Part shown: positions 18,082-27,136 of the stretch, piece by piece
Layout of the letters: every line of letters begins with the position of its first letter
How positions within the stretch are numbered: the first letter of the stretch is position 1
Assembly: GCA_963834515.1 (NCBI GenBank)
Contig: CAWICB010000005.1
Coordinates: 186,001-250,000, forward strand
Length of the DNA stretch: 64,000 nucleotides
Origin: RYN-230 sp963834515
GTDB taxonomy: Bacteria; Actinomycetota; Actinomycetes; Streptosporangiales; Streptosporangiaceae
Reading direction: 5' to 3'
Notes under the pieces: model-generated
Database searches by the model: none
What the model was told of the DNA's origin: nothing
The model's input: the letters and a program-made list of their open reading frames with translations, nothing else
Made by a program: the position numbers and the translations under genes

Positions 18082-19182
18082 ATGTTCAAGTTCGCGATGG
18101 CATTGGCTGGCGGCCTGGCCCTGGCCCTGGCGGCTCTTGCCGGGAACGCGAGTTTAGCGCGGGCCAGTAGCCGGGCGGGGGCCTGCCGTCACGTCACCGG
18201 CCCATTTCACGAGAACAAGAACGAGATAACAGACTCGGCCGGGCAGCGGTACATCCCCTATGGCATCGTGGTCACCGGGCTCGGCAACCCGAACTGGGCC
18301 GCGCGTGCCACCGGGGATTCCGCCCAGATCAGCGCGTCCGCCGCGTCCTGGTGCGCCAACACACTGGAGTTGCAGGTCTTCCAGTACGCCCTGTTCAACG
18401 CGGACGGGAGCATCAACTCCTCCTTCCTCAAGCTGATCGAGTCCGAGGTGAGCCAGGGCCTGGCGCTCGGCCTGGTGGTAGCGATCGATGACCAGACGGA
18501 GGGCGGCCCGCCGAACAGCGCAGGACTCCCGGAGGCGCAGACCAAGACCTTCTGGACTGAGCTGACCAGCCTGTACGGGAAAAATCCGGACGTCATCTTC
18601 GACCTCTATAACGAGCCCCGGCGGGTGGCCTCGTACAGCGAGACGGCGACGTGGCAGTACTGGCTCAACGGCGGCACGTATCGCGGCACCAAATTCATCG
18701 GGATGCAGACCCTGGCCAGGTACGTACGGCGGGCCGGCTCGCGCAACCTGTTCTGGATCGAGGGGCCGCACACCGGCGGGTCGCTGCAGTACGTGAACCG
18801 TTACCAGGTGACCAGGGCCGGGCCACTGGAATACGGGGTAAATCATCCAGGCGGGGTGACCGCACCGCACAATGCGGGCTACTGGGACACCCGGTTCGGC
18901 GACAATTCCTCGATCGTGCCGATGACTGACACGGAATGGACCAATTACGCGTCCACGCGGTCGTGCTGGGCGAACGCGCCGAAATCCGTCCCGAGATTCC
19001 TGCAGTACCTGGCGCAGCACCGCATGGGCCTCATGGCCTGGACGCTGTCACCGGGTGTGCTGGTGGCCTCCACCGACCTGGCCGACCCGACCCGGATAAA
19101 GAATAACTGGGCCTGCAAGAATGGCCTGGACGAGGGCGCGGGCCATCAGATCATGCAATTCTTCCGCCGGTACAATAGCTGA
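18082..19182 (+). CDS. Secreted glycoside hydrolase family 5-type enzyme
   Basis: A 366-residue exported beta-glycanase-like protein. ATG 18082 was chosen: GGAGGGGAAG lies upstream and it opens a typical signal peptide (MFKFAMALAGGLALALAAL, ending near SLARA). The (beta/alpha)8 domain has the GH5 acid/base motif DLYNEPR (Glu178) and a likely nucleophile in MTDTEWTNY (Glu285), plus FWIEGPHTGG. The organisation resembles cellulases and endoglucanases. Its third-position GC is slightly lower than that of neighbours, which may indicate transfer. It sits alone between the cob operon and a methyltransferase. Substrate not provable from sequence. Confidence 0.85.
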   Translation: MFKFAMALAGGLALALAALAGNASLARASSRAGACRHVTGPFHENKNEITDSAGQRYIPYGIVVTGLGNPNWAARATGDSAQISASAASWCANTLELQVFQYALFNADGSINSSFLKLIESEVSQGLALGLVVAIDDQTEGGPPNSAGLPEAQTKTFWTELTSLYGKNPDVIFDLYNEPRRVASYSETATWQYWLNGGTYRGTKFIGMQTLARYVRRAGSRNLFWIEGPHTGGSLQYVNRYQVTRAGPLEYGVNHPGGVTAPHNAGYWDTRFGDNSSIVPMTDTEWTNYASTRSCWANAPKSVPRFLQYLAQHRMGLMAWTLSPGVLVASTDLADPTRIKNNWACKNGLDEGAGHQIMQFFRRYNS

Positions 19183-19204
19183 GCTACAGTGCCGGGGAGG
19201 ACTG

Positions 19205-19771
19205 ATGAACGAGGCGCACCTGCGCATCTGTGCCAGCCCGGAGTGGGCCGCCTACGTGGAGTCGGAACTGCTGCCGTGGGTCTTGCCGGAGGCTGACCTC
19301 GGCGATGACGTGCTCGAAGTTGGCCCCGGGCCCGGGCTGACCACCGATGTGCTGCGCCGCCTGGTGCCCAGGCTCACCGCGGTGGAGATCGACCAGCGGC
19401 TGGCCAGCGCGCTGGCCGGACGGCTGTCCGGCAGCAACGTCGACGTGGTGCACGCGGACGGCACCCGGCTGCCGTTCGGCGCGGCGGAGTTCACCGCGGC
19501 CACGTTGTTCACCATGCTGCATCACCTGCCGTCGGCGGAACTGCAGGACCGGCTGCTGGCCGAGGTGCGCCGGGTGCTCCGCCCGGGCGGGCTGGTGGTA
19601 GGCAGCGACGGGATGGCCACCCCATCCCGCTGGGAACTGCACCAGGGCGATGACTACCTGCCGGTCGACCCGGCCGGGCTGGCGGCCCGGCTGGCCGCGG
19701 CCGGGTTCACCGACCCGGTGGTGGAGATCCGGGGCGACCGGTTCCGCTTCCTGGCCGTGGTGCCGGGCTGA
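19205..19771 (+). CDS. Class I SAM-dependent methyltransferase
   Basis: A 188-residue Rossmann methyltransferase of the Methyltransf_11 type. SAM motif I is VLEVGPGPGLTTDVL (about residues 36-50), followed by an acidic ribose contact (LTAVEIDQRLASAL), VVHADGTRLPFG, and FTMLHHLPSAE. ATG 19205 was chosen for the GGGGAGG nine bases upstream. It follows the GH5 gene by 22 bp and may be cotranscribed. The acceptor substrate is unknown. Confidence 0.85.
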   Translation: MNEAHLRICASPEWAAYVESELLPWVLPEADLGDDVLEVGPGPGLTTDVLRRLVPRLTAVEIDQRLASALAGRLSGSNVDVVHADGTRLPFGAAEFTAATLFTMLHHLPSAELQDRLLAEVRRVLRPGGLVVGSDGMATPSRWELHQGDDYLPVDPAGLAARLAAAGFTDPVVEIRGDRFRFLAVVPG

Positions 19772-19808
19772 CGGACCGGATGGGGTCCAGTGCGCCGCCC
19801 CCGGGAAA

Positions 19809-20528
19809 CTACGTGATGTACAGCGCGATCGCGGCGTACTGGCACGCGGCCGCGGCGCACACGAACGTGTGGAACACCTCGTGGTAGCCGAACACCGACG
19901 GGTACGGGTCGGGCCAGCGGAAGTGGTAGGCCACCGCCCCGGTGAGGTAGAGCAGGCCGCCGGCCACCATCAGCACGCCGGGCACGGCGCCGGAGTGGAT
20001 CCACACCTCGGGCAGGGCCAGCGCGGCCACCCAGCCGAGCGCGATGAACGTGCCGCCGACCAGCCGCTCGGGGGCGTTCATCCAGGCCATGTGGATCACG
20101 GCCGCGGCGCCGGTGAGCGTCCACAGCACGATCAGGCCCGCTACCCCGATGCCGCCGCGGGCGGCCAGCACGAACGTGGGGGTGGCCGTCCCGGCGATCA
20201 GGAAGAAGATCATCGCGTGGTCCAGCCGCTGCAGCCGGCGCCGCCACGTGTCGGACCAGGTCCCGCAGTGATACAGCGCGCTGACCCCGAACAGCGCGCT
20301 GACGCTGGCCGCGTACACCGCGATACTGGTCACCCGCGCACCGCCGTGCGCCCGGGTCAGCAGCACGGTGCTGACTCCCAGCGAAGCCACGAACCAGAGC
20401 ATGTGCAGCCAGCCGCGCATCACCGGCTTGGTGTAGTGCACCCCGCGCCGTGCGTCATAGAACCAGCCGGCGGCGGTCCCGGGCCCAGGCGGCGGTGCGG
20501 CGGCTGGCGTGGGTTCGATGACGGCCAC
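19809..20528 (-). CDS. PAQR / hemolysin III family membrane protein
   Basis: A 239-residue seven-helix membrane protein. The conserved zinc-site residues of the family are all visible: SALYH (Ser-x3-His), LDHAMIFFLIAG (Asp), and the C-terminal YHEVFHTFV (His-x3-His). GTG 20528 (VAVIEPT) was selected because GGGGAG precedes it; an upstream in-frame start would add about 50 residues of unlikely, basic sequence. Bacterial PAQR proteins are linked to membrane-lipid homeostasis. It converges on the methyltransferase gene and follows the importer region on the same strand, 137 bp away. Confidence 0.88.
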   Translation of the reverse strand: MAVIEPTPAAAPPPGPGTAAGWFYDARRGVHYTKPVMRGWLHMLWFVASLGVSTVLLTRAHGGARVTSIAVYAASVSALFGVSALYHCGTWSDTWRRRLQRLDHAMIFFLIAGTATPTFVLAARGGIGVAGLIVLWTLTGAAAVIHMAWMNAPERLVGGTFIALGWVAALALPEVWIHSGAVPGVLMVAGGLLYLTGAVAYHFRWPDPYPSVFGYHEVFHTFVCAAAACQYAAIALYIT

Positions 20529-20664
20529 CGGTGGACTCCCCTCCCTGGCCGGGCCCCGGCTGGTGGTGCTGCGCCGACGCCTGGTTATCCAGTGTGACCG
20601 AAAAACGGCGTACTGGCTGCTGTGCTGGGTGAGATGTCCGGAAACAGAAGCAGAATCCTGGTTG

Positions 20665-21270
20665 TCAGGCCGGCCCGGCACCGCCCGCGGCCGGCCCGCC
20701 GCTGCCCCCCAGGCGGCCCGCGAAGAACGTCCGCGCCGAGCTGAGCAGGTCGTCCAGCGGCGGCCACCACGGGCCGTGCGGCAGCTCGCGCAGCGACTGC
20801 AGCACCCGGGCCGTGGCCGGCCCGTCGCTGTCCGGGGTGACCACCGCCGCGACCCGGCGCGGCCGGGCCGCCCGCAGCGGGCCGAGATACAGGTCAGGGC
20901 CGGTGCCCCCGGCGGTGGCCGGGGTCAGCGCCAGGTAGTAGTCGGGCAGCTCGAAACGCCCGGCCCGCCAGGCGGCCAGCACGCCGGCCGCGGCGGCCTC
21001 GAAGCCTGCGGGGCCCGGCTGGCCGGCCGACAGGTCCCACATGGCCCGCCACTGCCCGGCCACGCCGGCCAGCGGGTCGGCGGGCACCAGCACGAACGGG
21101 GCGGCCCGGCGGCCCGCCCCGGCCAGGGCCCGGGCGGCTGCGGTCAGGCTGTCCGGCTCGTCCGCCGCGGGACGGACCAGGGCCACGTTGGGGGACTGGG
21201 CCAGCCCGGCGAGCAGCGGCTCCCGGACGTCGCCCACCAGGACGACCACGGTCGAGGAGTCACGGCGCAC
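20665..21270 (-). CDS. Conserved-looking hypothetical protein
   Basis: A 201-residue protein I do not recognise. It starts with a hydrophobic strand and acidic turn (STVVVLVGDVREPLLAGLA), continues with alternating strand-helix segments (APFVLVPADPLAGVAGQW), and ends in a Gly/Ala-rich tail. No signal peptide or clear catalytic motif is seen. It begins 28 bp after the metallophosphoesterase gene on the same strand, but a TATCAT element seven bases before its GTG suggests it also has its own leaderless promoter. It could act with the phosphoesterase; this is positional inference only. Confidence 0.6.
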   Translation of the reverse strand: MRRDSSTVVVLVGDVREPLLAGLAQSPNVALVRPAADEPDSLTAAARALAGAGRRAAPFVLVPADPLAGVAGQWRAMWDLSAGQPGPAGFEAAAAGVLAAWRAGRFELPDYYLALTPATAGGTGPDLYLGPLRAARPRRVAAVVTPDSDGPATARVLQSLRELPHGPWWPPLDDLLSSARTFFAGRLGGSGGPAAGGAGPA

Positions 21271-21298
21271 GGCCCCGATGATAGGCCGCCCGGCCGGC

Positions 21299-22966
21299 TC
21301 ACAGCCCGGGCAGCCGGGACAGCGGGAACGGCGGGGCGATCAGCAGCTGCACGTTCCGGTCGGTGATCCGGCCGCTGCGGCCCGGGTGCGGGCCGTCGAA
21401 CGGGATGTTGGCGGCCAGCTCGCGGTGCAGCGCGGCGAGATCGTCCTGGCTGGCCAGCGCGGCGGCTGGGGCCAGCGGGGCGAGCGGGGTGTGGTGGTCC
21501 ACCATGGTGCACGTGATGGCCAGCTGCCCGGCCGAGTCGGTCAGCTCCACGATGCGGGTCTGGCACGGCCAGTCGATGACCGCGCACGTGGTGACCTCCC
21601 AGAAGCCGCGGGCCGGGCCGGCCGGGTCACGCCGGGCCCGGATGGCGTTGGTGTGCGTGTGCCCGTTCAGCCACAGCACCACGTTCGGGAACCGGTGCAG
21701 CAGCGCGGTCAGGCCGGCCGCGGGCAGCAGCGGCTCACCGCCTGGGCCCAGGTGGGTGGCCCGGGTGTTGGTCAGCGTGTTCAGGCCATGGTGGGAGAAC
21801 AGCACGACCAGCCGGTCCTCGTGGTCAGTGCGGACCTGCTCGCCGGCCGGCCCCTGGTAGGCCGAGTGCACCTCGGCCAGCCGGTCCGCCAGCCACCGGG
21901 CCTGCGGCTGGTCCAGGCAACCGTCCGCCCCGCCGGCCAGGCAGTTGGTGTCCAGCGCGATGAACCGCACCGCGGGTGTGTCGTGCACGTAGTAGGCCGT
22001 GCCGGTGAGCCGGTTCTGCTCGGTGAAGCCGTGCCCGGCGGGCCGCGCATCCGGCCGGAAGTGCGCGGCCACGAACTCCCGCCGGCTGACCGGCCGGCGT
22101 CCCGGGTCGGCGGGCACGGCCCGGGACGGGCCAGCCATGAACGCCTCGGGGCTGACGGTGAACAGCTCGAGCGCGTGCTCGCTGTCGAACCCGTCCGGCA
22201 GGCCGAGCGGCTTCCGGCCGCCGGTCAGCGCGGCCGCCAGGCCCGGCGTGGCCGCGCCGACCCCCTGGTTGAGCGCCTCGTGATTGCCGTAGCAGGACAG
22301 CCACGGGATGCGCAGGCCGTCCGCGGCGAACGGGCGCAGCGCCCGGTCGAGCAGGCCCGGGCAGTGCGGGAAGCCGAACTCGCGGCGGAAGAAGTCCGGG
22401 CCGCCCGGGCCCGCACCGTCCGGCTTCCAGAAGATGTCATCCGGCCAGTCCAGCGCCTGCACCCCGGCGTACCCGGGGGCGCCGGAATCCGGCCTGACCA
22501 GGCCACCTTCGAACAGGGCCAGGAACGTCTGGACCTCGTTCCACTGGGCGTTGTCGATCGCGTCCCCGGTCGTCACCGCGAGCTGCACCGGCCGCCCGGT
22601 GACCGGGCCGCACAGCCCGTTCACCGTGCGCAGCATGGCATCGACCGCGTGCACGGTCAGCGCCTCCTGGGGGCGCTGCACCGGCACCAGCCCGGCGTAC
22701 CGGGGGTCGGCGAAGTACCGGTTGAGGAACTCGAACCGGGTCGGTGACTGGACGTCCGCCAGCTGCAGGTCGGTGATGTGCACCAGGCAGGCCAGCGGGC
22801 GGGCCGGCGGCCCGGCCGTCTCACCCGCCGCGAAGTCCTCGCGCAGCAGATGCGGCTCGCCCGCGATGACCTCAACCTTCCGGTACGCCGAGCTCGCCCC
22901 GTGCCGCAGCACGGCACCGGCCTCCAGCCGGCGTTCGGTAGTCAGCGGGGCGCGCGCATCGCTCAA
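21299..22966 (-). CDS. Calcineurin-like metallophosphoesterase (TIGR03767-type)
   Basis: A 555-residue phosphoesterase. Metal-binding motifs appear in order: HITDLQLADVQSP (Asp; the usual DxH is DxQ here), VTTGDAIDNAQWNE, LSCYGNHEALNQG, LFSHHGLNTL and LNGHTHTNAIR. Size and motif spacing fit the actinobacterial TIGR03767 group. No signal peptide is evident. The TTG start overlaps the stop of the ABC ATPase gene (TTGA), so the enzyme is translationally coupled to an importer, which implies that the imported molecule carries or releases a phosphate ester. The actual substrate is unknown. Confidence 0.88.
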   Translation of the reverse strand: MSDARAPLTTERRLEAGAVLRHGASSAYRKVEVIAGEPHLLREDFAAGETAGPPARPLACLVHITDLQLADVQSPTRFEFLNRYFADPRYAGLVPVQRPQEALTVHAVDAMLRTVNGLCGPVTGRPVQLAVTTGDAIDNAQWNEVQTFLALFEGGLVRPDSGAPGYAGVQALDWPDDIFWKPDGAGPGGPDFFRREFGFPHCPGLLDRALRPFAADGLRIPWLSCYGNHEALNQGVGAATPGLAAALTGGRKPLGLPDGFDSEHALELFTVSPEAFMAGPSRAVPADPGRRPVSRREFVAAHFRPDARPAGHGFTEQNRLTGTAYYVHDTPAVRFIALDTNCLAGGADGCLDQPQARWLADRLAEVHSAYQGPAGEQVRTDHEDRLVVLFSHHGLNTLTNTRATHLGPGGEPLLPAAGLTALLHRFPNVVLWLNGHTHTNAIRARRDPAGPARGFWEVTTCAVIDWPCQTRIVELTDSAGQLAITCTMVDHHTPLAPLAPAAALASQDDLAALHRELAANIPFDGPHPGRSGRITDRNVQLLIAPPFPLSRLPGL

Positions 22967-24075
22967 CCCTCGCTCGCAGCGGGCGCGGCAGCGGCGGAGA
23001 CCAGCACCGGATCGGGCCGGATGGAGAGCGTCACCCGGCTGCCCGCGGTGAGCTCGGCCGCGTCCGCCGTGGGCAGCTGGGCCATGATCGTGGTGTCGCC
23101 GAGGTCCACGGTCACCCGGCTGGTCGCGCCGAGGAACGTGGTGGCGATCACGGTGCCGGTCAGCGGCCCCGCCTCGGCCGGGCCGCCGGACGCCAGGCTG
23201 ACCGCCTCCGGCCGGACCAGCGCGGTCACCAGGCCGGGCGGTGTGTCCGTCTCGACCAGCGGCAGGTCCCGGCCGCGCACCGTCACCGTGGCGCCGCTCA
23301 CCGTGCCGGCCAGCCGGTTGGTCAGCCCGACGAACTCGGCCACGAACGCGGTGGCCGGCCGCGAGTAAACCTCGGTGGGCGGGGCCAGCTGGTCCAGCCG
23401 TCCCTCCCGCATCACGCCGACCCGGTCCGCAATGGCCAGTGCCTCCTCCTGGTCATGGGTGACGAACAGGGTGGTGATGCCGACCTCGAGCTGGATCCGC
23501 CGGATCTGGTCGCGCAGCTGGCCGCGGACCTTGGCGTCCAGCGCGGACAGCGGCTCGTCCAGCAGCAGCACCTGCGGCTGGATGGCCAGCGCACGGGCCA
23601 GCGCGACCCGCTGCTGCTGGCCGCCGGAGATCTGGTGCGCGTACCGGCCCGCCTGCTCGGACAGGCCGACCAGGTCCAGCATCTCCAGCGCGCGCCGGTC
23701 CCGCTCGGCCTTGGCCATCCGGCGCAGCCGGAGCCCGAACGCCACGTTCTGCTGCACGGTCATGTGCGGGAACAGCGAGTAGGCCTGGAACACCATGCCC
23801 ATGTCCCGCTTGCTGGCCGACAGCCGGGTGATGTCCCGGCCCCCGACCGTGATCGTGCCGGCGTCCGCGTCCTCCAGGCCGGCCAGCAGCCGCAGCGTGG
23901 TCGTCTTGCCGCAGCCGGACGGGCCGAGCAGCGCGACCAGCTCGCCGGGGTGCAGGGTCAGGTCCAGGCCGTCCAGGGCCACCACCGGGCCGTAGCGCCG
24001 GGTCAGCCCGTCCATCCGGACCTCGACGGCGGTCCTGGTCATGGCGCCTTCGGCGCTGGTCGCAGGTGAGCTCAC
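22963..24075 (-). CDS. ABC importer ATPase (spermidine/Fe3+/phosphonate-type)
   Basis: A 370-residue ATPase with Walker A (LLGPSGCGKTTTLRLLAG), Q-loop (MVFQAYSLFPHMTVQQNVAF), signature ISGGQQQRVALARAL, Walker B (VLLLDEPLSALDAK) and switch His (LFVTHDQEEALAIADR). A TOBE-type regulatory domain forms the C-terminal third. It energises uptake together with the two upstream permeases and the binding protein. GTG 24075 is used; ATG 24042 is an alternative with a reasonable GAAGG. The downstream stop overlaps the metallophosphoesterase start. Confidence 0.93.
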   Translation of the reverse strand: MSSPATSAEGAMTRTAVEVRMDGLTRRYGPVVALDGLDLTLHPGELVALLGPSGCGKTTTLRLLAGLEDADAGTITVGGRDITRLSASKRDMGMVFQAYSLFPHMTVQQNVAFGLRLRRMAKAERDRRALEMLDLVGLSEQAGRYAHQISGGQQQRVALARALAIQPQVLLLDEPLSALDAKVRGQLRDQIRRIQLEVGITTLFVTHDQEEALAIADRVGVMREGRLDQLAPPTEVYSRPATAFVAEFVGLTNRLAGTVSGATVTVRGRDLPLVETDTPPGLVTALVRPEAVSLASGGPAEAGPLTGTVIATTFLGATSRVTVDLGDTTIMAQLPTADAAELTAGSRVTLSIRPDPVLVSAAAAPAASEG

Positions 24076-24085
24076 GGGTTCAACC

Positions 24086-24934
24086 TCATCCCCGGCGGCG
24101 TCGGCGGCCGATGTAGGACACGATCAGCAGCAGCAGGAACGTGAACAGCAGCGCGGCCATGGACGTGGAGAACAGCACGCCCGCGTTGGGCGTATTACGG
24201 CTGATGGAGTACAAGGTCGGCTGCAGGGTGCTGAAGAGCAGCAGGTAGGCGATGGTGTACTCACCCAGCACCAGGGCCGACGTGAGCAGGACCGCGTTCA
24301 GGATGGCCTGGCCCATGTTCGGCGCGATGACCCGGAACATCACCGTCGACCAGCGGGCGCCCAGGCTGCGGGCCGCCTCGGCCAGCGTGGTGACGTCGAT
24401 GGCATCCAGCCCGGACGCCAGCGACCGGTAGGCGTACGGCAGGGCCAGGATGACGTAGACCCAGAACAGCTGCAGCGCCGACAGGCTGTAGTGCTGGATC
24501 CGGTTGTACACCGGGCCCAGGCCGACGACCAGCGCGATGGCCGGGATGGTGAGCGGCAGCAGGCAGAGGAACTCGAACGTCCGGCTGATCCACCGCACCC
24601 GCAGCTTGATCCAGATCATCGTCGGCAGCAGCAGCACCAGCGTGACCACGCTGGTGATCACGGCCAGTTCCAGGGTGAGTTCGACGGCGCTGGCCAGGCC
24701 GGGGTAGGACACGATGTCCTTCCAGGCGGTCAGTGACCAGGTGCCGAGGGTCTTGCCCTCCAGGGAGTACCGGAACAGGGCCAGCAGGGGCAGCGCGACG
24801 AACAGGCCGTAGATGGTGAAGACCACGTAGCGGAAGATGTTCAGCCGCCACCGGCGGCGGCGCTGCATCCCCGACGGCCGCTGGCTGGCCGCGCCGGCCA
24901 GCGGCGTCTCGCCGACTGAGGTTATCGCAGCCAT
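24086..24934 (-). CDS. ABC importer permease (second)
   Basis: A 282-residue inner-membrane subunit with about six helices. The EAA loop that docks to the ATPase is visible as TLAEAARSLGARWSTVMFRVIAPNM, split here as TLAEAARSLGARW and FRVIAPNM. ATG 24934 (MAAITSVGETP) is chosen; it overlaps the end of the first permease gene by 13 bp. The N-terminus has a basic cluster (MQRRRRWRLNIFRYVVF) before the first helix, as is usual for this fold. Confidence 0.9.
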   Translation of the reverse strand: MAAITSVGETPLAGAASQRPSGMQRRRRWRLNIFRYVVFTIYGLFVALPLLALFRYSLEGKTLGTWSLTAWKDIVSYPGLASAVELTLELAVITSVVTLVLLLPTMIWIKLRVRWISRTFEFLCLLPLTIPAIALVVGLGPVYNRIQHYSLSALQLFWVYVILALPYAYRSLASGLDAIDVTTLAEAARSLGARWSTVMFRVIAPNMGQAILNAVLLTSALVLGEYTIAYLLLFSTLQPTLYSISRNTPNAGVLFSTSMAALLFTFLLLLIVSYIGRRRRRG

Positions 24935-25704
24935 CGGGCCGCCCTCCGCTGCAGCAGCGCATAACAGGTCATGACCACCGCCACCATGACGATCATGCCA
25001 AACGCGAGCAGGTCGGCCGCGTTCACGTTGGCCAGCCCGACCTCGCTGGACAGGGCGGTGCTGATCTGCTGCGGGACGGTGTAGGCGATCTGGTTCTCCC
25101 ACGCCTCGATGGTCGCGAACGCGGACAGCGCGTTGGCGAACAGCAGCAGGAACGCACCCAGGAAGGCCGGGGCGAGCAACGGGCCGCCTACGTAGCGCCA
25201 GTACTGCCAGGTGGACGAGCCCAGGCTCTCCGACGCCTCCCGCCACTGGGCCTTGAGCCCGTCGATCGCGGGCAGGAAGACCAGCACCATGAGCGGGATC
25301 TGGAAGTAGGTATAGATCAGCGCGATGGACCACGGGAAGTCGTAGTACCAGCTGGCGTGGAACAGCAGCCCGGCCGGGCCGATGAGCGCCTGGAACGCGA
25401 AGGCCAGCGTGACGCCGCCGAACTGGGCCAGCACTCCTGACCCGGCAATCGCGAACCGGCGCACCACGCCATCCGGATTTCCGGCGGCCACCGCATACGC
25501 CACCAGCGCCCCGAACACCGCGCCGGCCACCGCGGACACCACACACAGCTTGAACGAGCCGAGGAAATAGCCGCGCACGACCGGGCCCCACAGCACGGAC
25601 AGGTTGGCGAAGTGCCAGGCCCCGCTGGGGTTCTTGAACGCGTCAACGACCAGGATGCCGGTCGGCCAGAGCAGGAACACCCCCACGTAGGCGAAGAACG
25701 GCAC
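24922..25704 (-). CDS. ABC importer permease (first)
   Basis: A 260-residue inner-membrane subunit. The GTG at 25704 begins directly in the first helix (VPFFAYVGVFLLWPTGI), leaving no cytoplasmic N-terminus. A better start is suggested upstream: GGGAGG precedes a GTG at 25787 that encodes a basic segment (SVATTTTAGARPARAGRQP) in another frame, and a one-base change near 25730 would join the two. The EAA-type loop reads REASESLGSSTWQYWRYVGGP. It lies between the binding-protein gene and the second permease. Confidence 0.85.
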   Translation of the reverse strand: MPFFAYVGVFLLWPTGILVVDAFKNPSGAWHFANLSVLWGPVVRGYFLGSFKLCVVSAVAGAVFGALVAYAVAAGNPDGVVRRFAIAGSGVLAQFGGVTLAFAFQALIGPAGLLFHASWYYDFPWSIALIYTYFQIPLMVLVFLPAIDGLKAQWREASESLGSSTWQYWRYVGGPLLAPAFLGAFLLLFANALSAFATIEAWENQIAYTVPQQISTALSSEVGLANVNAADLLAFGMIVMVAVVMTCYALLQRRAARWLR

Positions 25705-25798
25705 GGTCCCCAGCCAGGCCGGAGACGGGGCTGGCGCCCGGCCCGTGCGGGCCGGGCGCCAGCCGTGGTCGTCGTGGCGACGGACACGGTCCTCCCTG

Positions 25799-26920
25799 TT
25801 AACCCACGGCCTTAGCCCAGTTAGCCGACAGGTAGTTGGCCGCAGCGGTGGCCTGGCTCTGGGTCAGGAACACCGGCGTGCCGGCCACCGGGGGCAGTTT
25901 GGCCGCGGCTGACTTGTCGATGCTGCCGTTGCTTGTCATCGCCGCCGCCTCGACCGGGTGGGCGCCGCCCTGCAGCCACAGGTTCTGGCCGCCGTCCGCG
26001 GCCTGGGAGTAGAGGAACTCCTCCCACAGCCGGGCCGCCGCCGGGTGCGGCGCGTTCTTATTGATGGCCTGGGCGTAGTACCCGCCGAGCACGGCGTTGC
26101 TCGGGATGAACACCTTCCAGTTGGACACCCCGACGTAGCTGGGCAGGTTCAGGTAGTCCCAGTTGAACACGACCGGGGTGGACCCGGACTTGATCGTCGC
26201 ACCGGTCGCGGACACGGGGGAGAAGTTACCCTTCGCCTTGAGCTGGTGGAAGAAGTTGACCCCCTTGGAGATGTTCCCGGCCGGGCCGCCCTCGGCCAGG
26301 TTCGCCATCATGACCCCATTGAGCGCGGCGTTGGCGGCGGTGGGATTCCCGTTCAGCGCGACCGCGTTCTTGAACTTCGGCTGCAGCAGCTGGCTCAGCG
26401 ACGTGATCGTGCCGAACTTGCTCGAGTAGCCGACCGCCATGTAGCCGCCGTAGTCGTTGTACCACAGCCCGGTGGCGTTCCTTTGCGCGGTCGGGATGGC
26501 TGACCAGGTGCTGACCTTGTACGGCGCGAACAGGCTGGTATTGGCCAGCGCGACGGCCTCGCCGACGTCCACCACGTCCGGCGCGGCGGCGGTGCCATTC
26601 TTCTGCTTGATCGTGTCCACTTCCTGCTGGCTGGTGCCGTCCGGCAGGGCGGAGTTCACTTTGATGCCGTATTTCTTGCTGAACGTGCTGATGATCGCGC
26701 CGTAATTGGCCCACGTCGGCGGGAGGGCGATGACGTTGAGCTGCCCTTCCTTCTTGGCCGCGGCGATGAGCTTGCTCATACCGCCACCTGATGCTGCCGA
26801 CGTGACGGTGGCCCAGTTGGGTCCGCTACTGGAAGCCGAGTTGGAGCCTGACGAGCAGCCGGCCGCCAGCAATGCCAGTGCCGCGGCTCCTATCAGGGTA
26901 AAGCGATAGGGAGATCTCAC
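25799..26920 (-). CDS. ABC importer solute-binding lipoprotein (family 1-like)
   Basis: A 373-residue extracytoplasmic binding protein. The lipobox LALLAAGCSSG marks lipidation at Cys22. The mature part begins with a Ser-rich linker and AAKKEGQLNVIALPPTW, then runs as a periplasmic-binding fold of the spermidine, Fe3+ or phosphonate cluster (YGAIISTFSKKYGIKVN; FNWDYLNLPSYVG). GTG 26920 is preceded by GGAGGAAA. It is the first gene of the importer operon, downstream of the LacI-type operator. Ligand identity is not readable; linkage to a phosphoesterase favours a phosphorylated compound. Confidence 0.9.
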   Translation of the reverse strand: MRSPYRFTLIGAAALALLAAGCSSGSNSASSSGPNWATVTSAASGGGMSKLIAAAKKEGQLNVIALPPTWANYGAIISTFSKKYGIKVNSALPDGTSQQEVDTIKQKNGTAAAPDVVDVGEAVALANTSLFAPYKVSTWSAIPTAQRNATGLWYNDYGGYMAVGYSSKFGTITSLSQLLQPKFKNAVALNGNPTAANAALNGVMMANLAEGGPAGNISKGVNFFHQLKAKGNFSPVSATGATIKSGSTPVVFNWDYLNLPSYVGVSNWKVFIPSNAVLGGYYAQAINKNAPHPAAARLWEEFLYSQAADGGQNLWLQGGAHPVEAAAMTSNGSIDKSAAAKLPPVAGTPVFLTQSQATAAANYLSANWAKAVG

Positions 26921-27045
26921 TCATTTCCTCCGGTCCGTGTATCCCCATTTGTGAACGGGCCCGCGGCACGCCTGGAGCCCGGGTGCGGTAACGCTCCGGA
27001 GGACAGGCCTGTACCCCCCCGAGAACGACGCTTTGATAAACACCT

Positions 27046-27097
27046 TAAACGTTTAGTTTTCGCCGGTATGCTGACGTATCCCGGCGAGGGGTGTCAA
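27046..27097 (-). promoter_or_regulatory. Promoter and LacI-family operator of the ABC importer operon
   Basis: On the minus strand, TTGACA (27097-27092) is a consensus -35. The -10 lies around CAGCATACC (27075-27065). Directly downstream is a perfect 10-bp CG-centred palindrome, TAAACGTTTA (27055-27046), the classic core of LacI/GalR operators. It is AT-rich in a GC-rich setting and lies between the regulator gene and its presumed target. Confidence 0.75.
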
Positions 27098-27136
27098 GAG
27101 GCGTTACCGAGTTGACGCGCGGGGGCCAACTGCTGT

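Noticed and set aside
18154..19020. 288-codon minus-strand frame
   Set aside because: It is antisense to the GH5 gene, whose signal peptide and catalytic motifs are clear.
19809..20681. Longer PAQR protein starting at 20681
   Set aside because: The extra 51 residues are basic, not membrane-like, and GTG 20528 has a good ribosome-binding site.
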